NCBI GenBank assembly: GCA_947493035.1
Contig: CANLOW010000001.1
Coordinates: 744,001 to 808,000, forward strand
DNA: 64,000 bases
Source: an uncultured Aquimarina sp.
Lineage (GTDB): Bacteria; Bacteroidota; Bacteroidia; Flavobacteriales; Flavobacteriaceae
Direction of reading: 5' to 3'
In this document: piece by piece, positions 26,587 to 36,923 of the stretch
Layout: every line of letters begins with the position of its first letter
Position numbering within the stretch: position 1 is the stretch's first letter
Notes under the pieces: model-generated
The model's input: only the letters and a program-made list of their open reading frames with translations
The model's database searches: none
What the model was told of the DNA's origin: nothing
Made by a program: the position numbers and the translations under genes

Positions 26587-26907
26587 ATGTCAGAAGAAAT
26601 AATAGAAAATTTAGGAGATCAGGTAGTAGCTGTTTTAAAAACGATTTTTGATCCTGAGATTCCTGTGGATATATATGAACTAGGATTGATTTATGATGTT
26701 TTTGTAAATGAGGATAACGATGTTAAAGTATTAATGACTTTAACAACACCTAATTGCCCTGTAGCTGAAACGCTACCTGAAGAAGTAAAGCAAAAAGTGC
26801 AGTCTATAGATGTAGTAAATGAAGCTGAGGTCGAGCTTACTTTCGATCCGCCTTGGACACAGGATTTGATGAGTGAGGAAGCAAAGTTGGAGTTGGGAAT
26901 GCTTTAG
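26587..26907 (+). CDS. DUF59/MIP18-family SUF maturation protein
   Basis: 106 aa. A single DUF59 domain: TIFDPEIPVDIYELGLIYDV near the start, MTLTTPNCPVAETLP with the conserved Cys, and VELTFDPPWTQDLMSEEAK. This is the SufT/Paa-D-like protein that sits in SUF operons and helps mature Fe-S proteins. It lies between sufE and DUF2480, in the usual flavobacterial order. Confidence 0.9.
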   Translation: MSEEIIENLGDQVVAVLKTIFDPEIPVDIYELGLIYDVFVNEDNDVKVLMTLTTPNCPVAETLPEEVKQKVQSIDVVNEAEVELTFDPPWTQDLMSEEAKLELGML

Positions 26908-27062
26908 TTTTAGTACAAAGTAAAGAGTACTAAGTATTAAGGAAGATAATTGGAAGTAATCCATTTTTAAGGCTAATTTCTTCTCTTAATAACTATTACT
27001 TTATTCAAGTCCCGAAAGCAAATCTATGTACTCTGTACTGAATACTTAATACTGAAAAAGTA
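26908..27062 (+). repeat. Iterated inverted-repeat spacer between the DUF59 and DUF2480 genes
   Basis: The left cluster (26908-26945) and right cluster (27026-27060) iterate TACAAAGTAC/AAGTATTAAG-type words in opposite orientation. AGAGTAC (26924-26930) pairs with GTACTCT (27028-27034), AGTAC (26912-26916) with GTACT (27035-27039), and AGTATTAAG (26933-26941) with CTTAATACT (27045-27053). About 80 nt of ordinary AT-rich sequence lies between the clusters. Confidence 0.65.
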
Positions 27063-27563
27063 ATGGAAATCGTAAATCGCGTAGCGAATAGTAAATTAAT
27101 AACTATTGATCTAGAAGATTGGTATCAGGAAGGAGTGAGAACTGTTTTCGATATAAAAGATTGGTTATTTGAAGGGTTATTATTGCGAGAAAAAGACTTT
27201 CGAGCTCAAGTAAAAGAGCATGACTGGTCACAATATAAAGACCATTTTATAGTATTAACATGTAGTACCGATGCCATCATACCAGGGTGGGCTTACATGC
27301 TACTAACCACAGTTCTTTCACCAGTAGCTAGAAAGGTAGTTATTGGATCTTCTAAAGATTTAGAAGAAATCTTATATCAAGAAAAATTTGAAAGTATAGA
27401 TTTCTCTATTTATCAAGATAAGCCGGTAATTGTCAAAGGTTGTTCTAGTAAACCTGTTCCGGATAATGCTTACATCTTACTTATCCAAAAAGTACAACCT
27501 TATGCGAAGAGCATCATGTATGGTGAAGCATGTTCTTCAGTACCTTTATTTAAAAGAAAATAG
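27063..27563 (+). CDS. DUF2480 family protein
   Basis: 166 aa, soluble and without a signal peptide. The pattern EIVNRVANSKLITIDLEDWY at the start, RAQVKEHDWSQYKDHFIVL in the middle, and SSKPVPDNAYILLIQKVQPYAKSIMYGEACSSVPLFKRK at the end matches DUF2480 as found behind SUF genes in Bacteroidota. The conserved Cys residues near the C-terminus fit a link to Fe-S or sulfur chemistry, but no activity is known. It is the last soluble gene of the suf segment. Confidence 0.85.
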   Translation: MEIVNRVANSKLITIDLEDWYQEGVRTVFDIKDWLFEGLLLREKDFRAQVKEHDWSQYKDHFIVLTCSTDAIIPGWAYMLLTTVLSPVARKVVIGSSKDLEEILYQEKFESIDFSIYQDKPVIVKGCSSKPVPDNAYILLIQKVQPYAKSIMYGEACSSVPLFKRK

Positions 27564-27643
27564 CTTTTTAGCTATGTAAATTGCGTTTTGTCGATTTTTT
27601 CATTCATTGAGAACTTCAATTTACCCGACAAAGAGAGCTTCCT

Positions 27644-27651
27644 TATATTTG
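27644..27651 (+). promoter_or_regulatory. -7 element of the first DUF3078 gene
   Basis: TATATTTG matches TAnnTTTG, 23 nt before the ATG at 27675. A TTTA about 20 nt upstream is a weak -33 candidate. Confidence 0.55.
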
Positions 27652-27674
27652 CAGTATCAAAATAAACTATTATT

Positions 27675-28592
27675 ATGAAAAAAATTGCGATCACTTTAGT
27701 GGCGTTATTGGCAACAAGTTTTGCTTTTGCTCAAGAAGAAAAAAAGGAAGAAGCTCCTAAAGGACCATGGACAAGACAAGGAAATGCTTCTATTTTATTA
27801 AATCAAGCGGCCTTTAATAGTAAATGGGCTACAGGAGGTCTAAATAGTTTATCACTAGATTTTAATGTAAGTTATGATGTAAATTATGCTAAAGAAGACT
27901 GGACATGGGATAATAAGTTTATTGGTGCCTATGGTTTAGCGAAGATTGATAATCAAGATGCTCAAAAAACAAATGATCGTTTAGAACTAAACTCTTTGGT
28001 AGGTAAGAAAGCCTCTGGATATTGGAGCTATTCTTTTGTTGCAAATTTGAGAACTCAATTTGCTGATGGTTTTGATGGGGCTCCTAGAGTGCTTAATGTT
28101 GTTGATCCTGTTACTAATGCAGTTAGTACTGTTGAGGTTCCTGATGAGGGTAATAAAAATTCTAAATTTTTCTCTCCAGCGTATTTGCAATTTGGTCCAG
28201 GTATGTTGTGGAAAAAGAGCGATAATTTTAAGTTTAATATAGCACCAGCTACATCTAGATTTGTTTTTGTTGATAGTGAGTTTACTGATTTTGGATCTGC
28301 TTTTGGTGTTGATCAAGGAGACACAAGTAGATATGAATTGGGTGCGTTTTTACAGGGATACTATAAGACTACTATTATTAAAAATATTTCTTTAGAAAAT
28401 ATTTTATCACTTTATTCAAATTATCTAGAAGACCCGCAAAATATAGATATAGATTATACTATGAATTTAGTAATGAAAGTTAATAAATATATTTCTGCTA
28501 ACTTGACTTTCCAAGCGTTGTATGATGATAATACAGTAAATAATTTTCAAATTAGAGAAACATTTGGTGTTGGAATGAACTATGGATTCTAG
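27675..28592 (+). CDS. DUF3078 outer-membrane protein, copy 1
   Basis: 305 aa. A signal peptide ends at SFAFAQ (about residue 20). The mature protein is a DUF3078 barrel: WTRQGNASILLNQAAFNSKWATGGLNSLSLD near the start, many aromatic beta-strands, and the C-terminal FGVGMNYGF ending in Phe, as expected for an outer-membrane barrel. The next gene is a clear paralogue. Role unknown; the family commonly follows suf genes in flavobacteria. Confidence 0.88.
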   Translation: MKKIAITLVALLATSFAFAQEEKKEEAPKGPWTRQGNASILLNQAAFNSKWATGGLNSLSLDFNVSYDVNYAKEDWTWDNKFIGAYGLAKIDNQDAQKTNDRLELNSLVGKKASGYWSYSFVANLRTQFADGFDGAPRVLNVVDPVTNAVSTVEVPDEGNKNSKFFSPAYLQFGPGMLWKKSDNFKFNIAPATSRFVFVDSEFTDFGSAFGVDQGDTSRYELGAFLQGYYKTTIIKNISLENILSLYSNYLEDPQNIDIDYTMNLVMKVNKYISANLTFQALYDDNTVNNFQIRETFGVGMNYGF

Positions 28593-28614
28593 TAATTGAA
28601 CAATATATTGTACT

Positions 28615-28640
28615 AAAGCCGCTAATTAGCGGCTTTTTTT
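28615..28640 (+). terminator. Intrinsic terminator between DUF3078 paralogues
   Basis: AAAGCCGCTAA (28615-28625) and TTAGCGGCTTT (28626-28636) are perfect complements with a minimal loop, and the T-run continues to 28640. A strong terminator for the suf/DUF3078 transcript. Confidence 0.92.
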
Positions 28641-28682
28641 ATGGTATAATTTTTGTTAATTGTTGCTATCAAACAAATTGTT

Positions 28683-29612
28683 ATGTTGCAACGAATTTTT
28701 CTATGTATGATGTGTCTGGTGAGTCACTTTTGTTTTTCTCAAAAGGAACAAAAAGTACCAGTAGCTGATTCATTGAAAATATGGTTTGTAAAAGGAAAAA
28801 GCACTTTATTATTTAATCAGTCGGCATTCAATAAGGATTTTGCAACAGGTGGGGTTAATAGTCTTTCCTTGGATATTAATGGTGCTTTCGAGTTTAATTA
28901 TGATGATGCTCATTGGCGTTGGGATAATAAGTTTACAGCGGCATATGGAATAGCAAAAGTAGACGATGAGGATTTTGAAAAAACAAATGATCAAATTCAA
29001 TACAATACTTTAGTAGGTCTTAGGGCCTCAAAGAACTGGGATTATTCATTTTTTTCTAATCTTCGAACACAGTTAGCTGCTGGACGAGAGGGTATAAAGC
29101 AACGTGTAACGATTCCTGCAACGGGTTCAACCCCTGAGAGGACGGTTACAATAGTTTCGGAAGGAGATAAAAACTCTCAATTTTTTTCGCCAGCTATTTT
29201 AGAATTTGGTCCAGGTATGTCTTGGAAAAAAGGAGATGATGATAATTTTAAATTTAATTTAGCACCTGTAACTTCTAAAATAACTTTTGTAGATTCTAGG
29301 TTTACTGAAGAAAAAGAAAGCTTTGGTGTTGAAATAGGAGAAAGTAGTAGGTATGAACTTGGAGCCTCGGCAAGAGGATATTTGAAATTTAAAGTGCTGA
29401 AAATTGTAACCTTAGAAAACATTCTGAACCTCTACTCAAATTATTTAGAAGACGCCCAGAATGTTGATTTAGATTATTTATTCAATATGGTAATTAGAGT
29501 AAATAAATACATTACATCTAATTTTACTTTTCAAACTATATATGACGATAATACGGCTGCCGCTTTTCAAGTACGTGAAAGCTTTGGTTTGGGATTAAAC
29601 TATGGTTTCTAG
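28683..29612 (+). CDS. DUF3078 outer-membrane protein, copy 2
   Basis: 309 aa from the ATG at 28683, which gives a proper signal peptide (MLQRIFLCMMCLVSHFCFSQ). An earlier in-frame start at 28653 would only add residues before it. It is co-linear with copy 1: FNQSAFNKDFATGGVNSLSLDI, DNKFTAAYGIAKVDDEDFEKTNDQ, LENILNLYSNYLEDAQNVDLDY and the end FGLGLNYGF all have counterparts. A tandem duplication is the simplest origin. A terminator separates the two, so copy 2 probably has its own promoter, though none is perfect. It overlaps the convergent thioredoxin-like gene by 4 nt. Confidence 0.86.
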   Translation: MLQRIFLCMMCLVSHFCFSQKEQKVPVADSLKIWFVKGKSTLLFNQSAFNKDFATGGVNSLSLDINGAFEFNYDDAHWRWDNKFTAAYGIAKVDDEDFEKTNDQIQYNTLVGLRASKNWDYSFFSNLRTQLAAGREGIKQRVTIPATGSTPERTVTIVSEGDKNSQFFSPAILEFGPGMSWKKGDDDNFKFNLAPVTSKITFVDSRFTEEKESFGVEIGESSRYELGASARGYLKFKVLKIVTLENILNLYSNYLEDAQNVDLDYLFNMVIRVNKYITSNFTFQTIYDDNTAAAFQVRESFGLGLNYGF

Positions 29613-30220
29613 CTTAGTAGTTTTTTGAAATCTTCTATTACAGCCTGTCCTTTGTTTTTGTTGTACCAACGTTGAAGGTCTTCTTTGAACTCAGGAGTTA
29701 ATTTTCCATGTTCCGCTTTGTAGTCGGCAACTAGTTTTGTAGCTTCAGATGGTCGAGGTCCCCATTCGTAGATTACTTTTTTAGCATCTTTATCAAAAGC
29801 AATTAATTTAGGGATTGCTGCTCCTCCATTTGTTAAGAATTCATTCATTAATTCAGGATTCTCATCACGAAGAGCTAGTTTCAATTCAATCTTATCACTT
29901 AATTCTGCTATTTTGTTTAAAACAGGAATATTATGAGCTGCATCTCCGCACCATGATTCAGAAAGTACTAACCAAACTAAGTTTTTAGATTGATTAGAAG
30001 CGATTTCTGTAATTTCTTGATCTACTTTTAAAGTCTTATTCCAACGTTTTAACCTGCGATCATTTAGCATTGTATAATTTGCTAATGCTTCATTATCTGG
30101 GTCATTACCGGTAGATTTATTTTCAGCAGTTAAATCAGCAGTCAATTGTACGTATTCATTATAACTAATTGATTTGCTCAATGTAGCTTCAAGAAGTTCT
30201 ATTACTGAAGTATCGGTCAT
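29609..30220 (-). CDS. Thioredoxin-family protein with single-Cys WCGD motif
   Basis: 203 aa, cytoplasmic (no signal). The central region has a thioredoxin-like fold, with LVWLVLSESWCGDAAHNIPVL (about 82-102) where a redox CxxC would be. Only the first Cys is present, followed by G-D-A. The cis-Pro stretch GGAAIPKLIAFD (about 132-143) is intact. This fits the Thioredoxin_9-like group common in Bacteroidota, whose function is not established. A helical C-terminus (EFKEDLQRWYNKNKGQAVIEDFKKLL) follows. It lies downstream of thiH, where a thiF might be expected, but shows no link to thiamine. Confidence 0.85.
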   Translation of the reverse strand: MTDTSVIELLEATLSKSISYNEYVQLTADLTAENKSTGNDPDNEALANYTMLNDRRLKRWNKTLKVDQEITEIASNQSKNLVWLVLSESWCGDAAHNIPVLNKIAELSDKIELKLALRDENPELMNEFLTNGGAAIPKLIAFDKDAKKVIYEWGPRPSEATKLVADYKAEHGKLTPEFKEDLQRWYNKNKGQAVIEDFKKLLS

Positions 30221-30325
30221 TTTTCTTTCTGTTTTATTCTTTTAACTTTTACATAAGTCGTAAAATGTTAGAAATATTACATACTTATACTTTTAAATCT
30301 CCCTTTTTTAAATCTAAATTATCTT

Positions 30326-31474
30326 TTAATTAAAAGCTTCCCAATCCTTCCAAACGACCTCAAACCCTTGAGATTTTAACATACTTGCAATATCTTCAGT
30401 AGGTCTTTCGTCAGAAATTTCGAACTGCTCTAAACTTTGAGGCTCTACGACATAACCTCCTGGGTTTGTTTTAGATTCAGCGCTAATAGAAGTAATACCT
30501 AATTTGATAATATTATTTCTAAAAGTCTCACTTTCTCTAGTAGACATGGATAATTCAACATCTTCATCTAGTAAACGAAAAGCACAAATAGTTTGCACTA
30601 AATCTGGGTCGGTCATTTCAACTTTAGGTTCTAACCCTCCACTATGTGGTCTCAACCTAGGGAAAGAGATCGAATATTTTGTTTTCCAATACGTGCGTTG
30701 TAGGTATTTTAAATGTAATGCAGTGAAAAAGCTATCTGTACGCCAATCTTCAAGTCCAAATAAAGCGCCTAATCCTATTTTGTGTACTCCAGCCTTCCCA
30801 AGTCTGTCAGGCGTTTCTAAGCGATAGTCAAAATTACTTTTACGTCCCTTAGGGTGATGTTTTTTATATTCAACCTTATGATACGTTTCTTGATATACTA
30901 GAACAGCATATAGACCACTTTCTGTAAGGGATTCATATTCGTCTTGTTCTAAAGGTTGTACTTCAATAGTAATATTACTAAAACGATCTTTAATAAGATC
31001 CATAGCATGTTTGATGTATGGAACTCCAACAGTACGGTTAGCTTCACCTGTTACTAATAAAATATGATCGTATCCTTTCGATTTAATGAATTCAACTTCT
31101 CTTAAAATTTCATCATCAGTTAGCGTACGACGAGGGATTTTATTAGTCATACTGAAACCACAGTAGGTACAAATGTTTTGACACTCGTTACTGAGATACA
31201 TGGGGACATACATCTGCATCGTATTTCCAAAACGCTTCTTAGTTAATTGGCTACTTAATTGTGCCATTTGTTCTAAATAGGGTCGAGCTGCAGGTGAAAT
31301 CAATGCCTTAAAATCTTCAAGAGTACGTTTTGAGTTCGCAAGAGCATACTCTACATCTTGTGCAGTTTTTGCATAAATCTCTTTAGTGAGTTGATTCCAG
31401 TCGTGCTTGTCGAAAACTTCTTTGAAGGTTTTTTGGGCATTAGGTATCGGGTATCGGGTTTCAGTTTTATTCAT
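30326..31474 (-). CDS. thiH: 2-iminoacetate synthase ThiH
   Basis: 382 aa. A radical SAM enzyme that cleaves tyrosine to dehydroglycine (2-iminoacetate) for the thiazole ring. The cluster motif is CxxxCxxC at C98, C102 and C105 (NECQNICTYCGFS). Later ThiH blocks are visible (SISFPRLRPHSGG and STRESETFRNN). The first ~13 residues (MNKTETRYPIPNA) precede the usual family start around TFKEVFD and are encoded by a tandemly iterated ACCCGATACC-like sequence, the same kind of sequence as the repeat spacers. It overlaps the upstream four-helix gene by 8 nt. Last gene of the thi operon. Confidence 0.95.
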   Translation of the reverse strand: MNKTETRYPIPNAQKTFKEVFDKHDWNQLTKEIYAKTAQDVEYALANSKRTLEDFKALISPAARPYLEQMAQLSSQLTKKRFGNTMQMYVPMYLSNECQNICTYCGFSMTNKIPRRTLTDDEILREVEFIKSKGYDHILLVTGEANRTVGVPYIKHAMDLIKDRFSNITIEVQPLEQDEYESLTESGLYAVLVYQETYHKVEYKKHHPKGRKSNFDYRLETPDRLGKAGVHKIGLGALFGLEDWRTDSFFTALHLKYLQRTYWKTKYSISFPRLRPHSGGLEPKVEMTDPDLVQTICAFRLLDEDVELSMSTRESETFRNNIIKLGITSISAESKTNPGGYVVEPQSLEQFEISDERPTEDIASMLKSQGFEVVWKDWEAFN

Positions 31475-31823
31475 TTGGAATAGAATTACTGAGTTTATAT
31501 AACATCTTTTTAATAGATATAATGTCTTGAGTTAATTCGTCAAATGTAATTCCCTCAAAATAATTTAAATCCTTACTAAGAATAAGAAGGTATTCTAATT
31601 CGGATGCAGAAGCTGCCGATATATGTATAAACCTCCTAAATTCATTGTTACTTTTATGTCCACAGCCTTCTGCTATATTTGTTGGAATTGAAGAAGAGGC
31701 TCTTCTAAGTTGAGAAATAAGACCAAACTTTTCTTCTTGAGGAAATGATTTGGTTTGCTTATAAATTTTAAGACAAAGCGTATGCGCTTTTTGCCAGACT
31801 ATTAATTCTTTAAAATTTCTCAC
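31467..31823 (-). CDS. Four-helix-bundle protein (IVP/S23 family) inside the thi operon
   Basis: 118 aa. A complete member of the four helix bundle family first seen as the protein of 23S rRNA intervening sequences. Signatures are FKELIVWQKAHTLCLKIYK (4-22), FPQEEKFGLISQLRRASSSIPTNIAEG (27-53) and FRRFIHISAASASELEYLL (63-81). The family forms multimers, is related to the Avd protein of diversity-generating retroelements, and has no firmly known function. Here it sits between thiG and thiH, so it is expressed with thiamine genes although nothing links it to thiamine. It looks like a passenger insertion. Confidence 0.92.
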   Translation of the reverse strand: MRNFKELIVWQKAHTLCLKIYKQTKSFPQEEKFGLISQLRRASSSIPTNIAEGCGHKSNNEFRRFIHISAASASELEYLLILSKDLNYFEGITFDELTQDIISIKKMLYKLSNSIPNE

Positions 31824-31872
31824 TCTTATTTTAATTTCCAGTTTTAAAAATACTTTTGATACCTGTGATCTC

Positions 31873-32637
31873 TTAGCTTAAAAAACTCGTCAACGGACTA
31901 CTCGCTTCAGCATGTTGTTTTACTGGAGCCAACTTAGCTTCGTAAGCCATACGACCAGCTTCTACAGCCATTTTAAAAGCCTTGCCCATTTCAACCGGAT
32001 GTTGAGAAACAGCGATGGCAGTATTTACTAATACAGCATCAGCTCCTAATTCCATAGCATAAGCAGCATGTGAAGGAGCTCCAATACCAGCATCGACAAT
32101 TACGGGAACATTACTTTGTTCAATAATGATTTCTAAAAAGTCATTTGTTTTCAATCCTTTGTTGCTACCTATAGGCGCACCAAGAGGCATTACACAATGA
32201 GTTCCTACTTCTTCTAATCGTTTACATAATACAGGATCTGCATGTATGTAAGGCATTACCACGAAACCTAATTTGACTAATTCCTCAGCCGCTTTTAGCG
32301 TTTCAATAGGGTCGGGTAATAAGTATTTGGGGTCTGGGTGAATCTCTAGTTTAACCCAATTGGTTTCTAATGCTTCACGTGCCATCTGTGCAGCAAAAAC
32401 AGCTTCTTTAGCATCTCTAACTCCAGAAGTGTTAGGTAGTAAATTGATATGACTATGCTTTAAATGAGAAAGAATATCATCCTGTTGGTTATTTACTTCT
32501 ACACGTTTTAATGCTACAGTGACTAATTCACTTTTAGAAGCAAGAAGAGCATCTTCCATTAATTTTGAAGAACTAAATTTTCCTGTTCCAGTGAATAAAC
32601 GTGAGCTAAATTCTTTATTGGCTATTTTTAATTTCAT
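31873..32637 (-). CDS. thiG: Thiazole synthase ThiG
   Basis: 254 aa. It condenses 1-deoxyxylulose 5-phosphate, dehydroglycine and the ThiS thiocarboxylate to the thiazole phosphate. The TIM-barrel start [18 protein letters not shown], the [14 protein letters not shown] block (about 66-79), and the catalytic-Lys strand [18 protein letters not shown] (about 92-109) are present. Phosphate-binding loops [15 protein letters not shown] and [12 protein letters not shown] follow. It lies downstream of thiE. Confidence 0.96.
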   Translation of the reverse strand: MKLKIANKEFSSRLFTGTGKFSSSKLMEDALLASKSELVTVALKRVEVNNQQDDILSHLKHSHINLLPNTSGVRDAKEAVFAAQMAREALETNWVKLEIHPDPKYLLPDPIETLKAAEELVKLGFVVMPYIHADPVLCKRLEEVGTHCVMPLGAPIGSNKGLKTNDFLEIIIEQSNVPVIVDAGIGAPSHAAYAMELGADAVLVNTAIAVSQHPVEMGKAFKMAVEAGRMAYEAKLAPVKQHAEASSPLTSFLS

Positions 32638-32654
32638 TTTTAGCTTGTATTTTT

Positions 32655-32742
32655 TGTGTTACCAAAGGGCTAATGCCTAAGGCTTACCTTGAAATTTTAA
32701 TTTATTTCTTACGACGACCTCAGAAGTATGTTCTGAGATGGT
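32655..32742 (-). repeat. Repeat-like spacer between thiE and thiG
   Basis: The thiE-thiG gap contains GCTAATGCCTAAGGCTTACC (around 32669-32688), with a GCCTAAGGC palindrome. It also has a 7-bp hairpin, CTCAGAA (32719-32725) with TTCTGAG (32731-32737). The first resembles the words in the suf spacers. Weaker than the other spacers. Confidence 0.4.
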
Positions 32743-33423
32743 TTATTCAAAACTATTTTCAATAATTTGAATACGTTTTCTTAAAACACTTACTTCTTCA
32801 CCTGTTAGTAAACCAGAAACAGCCACATTGGATAAACCTGTTTTTGATAATTCTGGTAGGTCAGCTAATGTAATTCCCCCGATACCTACAATAGGTAAAT
32901 GAAACCCTTTAGAAATAAGCTCAGTTATAATATCAATATATCCATTTATTCCTAAGGTAGGGCTTAACTTGTCTTTGGTTGTTGTAAATCTAAAAGGACC
33001 TAATCCAATATAATCTGCACCATCTTCTATATGTTGTAAACAATCGGTTAGGGTATTAGCTGTGCCTCCAATAATAGCATCGTTGCCCATTTGTTTACGG
33101 GCTTCTTTGGGGTTGGTGTCTGTCAAACCTAAGTGTACGCCATCAGCACCAGATTCTACGGCAATTCCAATATTGTCGTTAATAATAAGAACAGCTTCGT
33201 ATTGATTACATATATCTCTTGCAGTTTGTGCAGCTTTTAGGTAATCAATTAAACTAACTTCTTTTAAGCGTAATTGAATCCATTTGCAACCTGCTTTACA
33301 AGCAAACTCAATATTTTCTAGGTGCTGAGATATGGTGTTTCCTTGAGAAATATATTGTGTGTATGTCTTAGGCAAAGCATTAAGGGTTGATGACTCAATA
33401 GTATTGTTATTTGTTTCTTTCAT
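32743..33423 (-). CDS. thiE: Thiamine-phosphate synthase ThiE
   Basis: 226 aa. It joins hydroxymethylpyrimidine diphosphate and thiazole phosphate to thiamine phosphate. Family blocks are GCKWIQLRLKE (about 44-54), VLIINDNIGIAVESGADGVHLGLTD (about 78-102), GGTANTLTDCLQHIEDGADYIGLGPFRFTTTK, and PIVGIGGITLADL. This copy has the standard features of active ThiE. A second, more divergent family member is encoded at 34226, so this is probably the real synthase. Confidence 0.94.
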   Translation of the reverse strand: MKETNNNTIESSTLNALPKTYTQYISQGNTISQHLENIEFACKAGCKWIQLRLKEVSLIDYLKAAQTARDICNQYEAVLIINDNIGIAVESGADGVHLGLTDTNPKEARKQMGNDAIIGGTANTLTDCLQHIEDGADYIGLGPFRFTTTKDKLSPTLGINGYIDIITELISKGFHLPIVGIGGITLADLPELSKTGLSNVAVSGLLTGEEVSVLRKRIQIIENSFE

Positions 33424-33470
33424 TTTTTCCTTTCCATATTGGTGTTTACTGAGACCTGAAAGCTGATAGC

Positions 33471-34220
33471 TTATTTAAACCTTCCTAACAACGATTTGCT
33501 ACTCCCTAAATACTTTTCAGTGAATCTTTTCCCTCTAAAACAACTTTTTCCTAAAGGAATCCCAAGAGCTAAATAACTAGCAATAGCACTAGATAATACA
33601 CAACCACTACCATGTTTAGGGTATATGGGTTTAAGTTTAGGATTTATGGGATATGTTTTCCCTTTTATGGTGTATAAAAAGTCTTTCCCTTTTTGTTTTT
33701 CATTATGACCGCCTTTCAGTAAGAGGTTTGTTTTAGTACATATAGATTGAATGGTTTCGTCAATAGATTTATTCGGGTATAAATGCTGAATCTCTTCATA
33801 ATTTGGAGTCAAAAGATCTATATGAGTTAAAATTTGATCGAAAATATTCTGATTAAATTCAGTTTGAAAATCAAAATCTGTTGAGGATTTTAATACAGGG
33901 TCTAAAACAATACTTACTTTGTTGTTTAAGGATTTAACCAGCTGCAATATGTCAAGTAATGTTTCTGAGTTTTCTACGATTCCTATTTTAACAATAGAGA
34001 TATTAAATCGAGAAAAAAGTATCTTAATTTGATTTTGTATGATTTCTAAATCAATCCAATGACATGCTGAAAAATCAGTATCTGTTTGAATCGTGTTTGC
34101 AGTACAAACAGAAAGTCCTTGACATTTTAAAGCTTCAAAAGTTTTGCAGTCTGCTAATAAGCCTGCGCCCCCGCTAGGGTCAAAGCCAGCAATACTTAGT
34201 ATGTAAGGTCTGTTTTTCAA
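33471..34220 (-). CDS. thiD: Hydroxymethylpyrimidine (phosphate) kinase ThiD
   Basis: 249 aa. It phosphorylates HMP and HMP phosphate. SIAGFDPSGGAGLLADCKTFEAL (about 9-31) is the substrate-binding start, IVLDPVLKSS (about 103-112) follows, then LLTPNYEEIQHL and the C-terminal KHGSGCVLSSAIASYLALG with the catalytic GxGC loop. It lacks a fused ThiE domain. It is 5 nt downstream of the TenI-like gene. Confidence 0.94.
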   Translation of the reverse strand: MKNRPYILSIAGFDPSGGAGLLADCKTFEALKCQGLSVCTANTIQTDTDFSACHWIDLEIIQNQIKILFSRFNISIVKIGIVENSETLLDILQLVKSLNNKVSIVLDPVLKSSTDFDFQTEFNQNIFDQILTHIDLLTPNYEEIQHLYPNKSIDETIQSICTKTNLLLKGGHNEKQKGKDFLYTIKGKTYPINPKLKPIYPKHGSGCVLSSAIASYLALGIPLGKSCFRGKRFTEKYLGSSKSLLGRFK

Positions 34221-34225
34221 TATAA

Positions 34226-34852
34226 TTAAATAGTAGTGCTATTAAAAACACGTGAATTATTATTTAAATTTTGTAGCTCATTGTATGTGGCTATTGGGTT
34301 ATCACTTTTCCAGACAGCCCCTAATACCGCAGATCCATCAAATCCCATTTTGAAAACTTCAGAGATATTTGTTTTATTGATGCCGCCTAGTGCGAAAATT
34401 TTCTCTTTTCTTTTTTTTAGTCTTTCAAAATCAAATTTTTTGCCATTATATCCTTCTTTGGATATTGAATTATATATAGGACTAAGGAAAACATAATTAA
34501 AAGCATATGCTTGTTCTAGTAATGTAGAAATATCATGAAACCCAGTCGATATTTCAAAACCATTTAGTTTCATATATTTTATGTGATCATACATGTTATC
34601 ACCAAGGTGTATACGATCGGATTCTTTAAAATGAATACCCTTTAAATTGTATTTCTCAGTAAGGACATGATGTTGATGTATCATAATACGATCATGAAAC
34701 TTGGTTTCAATACTATTAATAAGATTACTACATTCGGACAAAGACTTGTTAGGTTTTCTTAAGTGTAAAACCTCTAACCCTTCTTCAAATAAATGATTGA
34801 TGATGTACGCTTCTTTAGGAACTATAGATTCTGAAGTAAAAACTACAATCAT
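34226..34852 (-). CDS. TenI/ThiE-family protein, divergent second copy
   Basis: 208 aa. A TIM-barrel relative of ThiE: LEVLHLRKPNKSLSEC (about 27-42), LKGIHFKESDRIHLG, ISTGFHDISTLLEQAYAFNYVFLSPIYNSISKEGYNGKKFD, and IFALGGINKTNISEVFKMGFDGSAVLGAVW. The DNxxD-type aspartates seen in the other copy are not evident in the equivalent stretch. It is therefore more likely a TenI-like thiazole tautomerase than a synthase. Bacteroidota thi operons commonly have this pair. It lies between thiC and thiD. Confidence 0.82.
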   Translation of the reverse strand: MIVVFTSESIVPKEAYIINHLFEEGLEVLHLRKPNKSLSECSNLINSIETKFHDRIMIHQHHVLTEKYNLKGIHFKESDRIHLGDNMYDHIKYMKLNGFEISTGFHDISTLLEQAYAFNYVFLSPIYNSISKEGYNGKKFDFERLKKRKEKIFALGGINKTNISEVFKMGFDGSAVLGAVWKSDNPIATYNELQNLNNNSRVFNSTTI

Positions 34853-34972
34853 TCAATTAAAAAATTAAAGAAATTCTTTTGCAAAAGAGAGATATTATAA
34901 TCGAGACTCTAAAGCATTATTTTTAGTTGCTTTGCTTAAAATAATGCTTTAATGAGCCTTCAATATTGTTGA

Positions 34973-36875
<1,903 letters not shown>

Positions 36876-36923
36876 GTCGATTTTATATTATTTTTAATTT
36901 TAATAAGGTGTGTTTAAACAAAA

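Noticed and set aside
31467..31823. rRNA intervening sequence
   Set aside because: The gene product is of the IVP family, but there is no 23S rRNA sequence around it.
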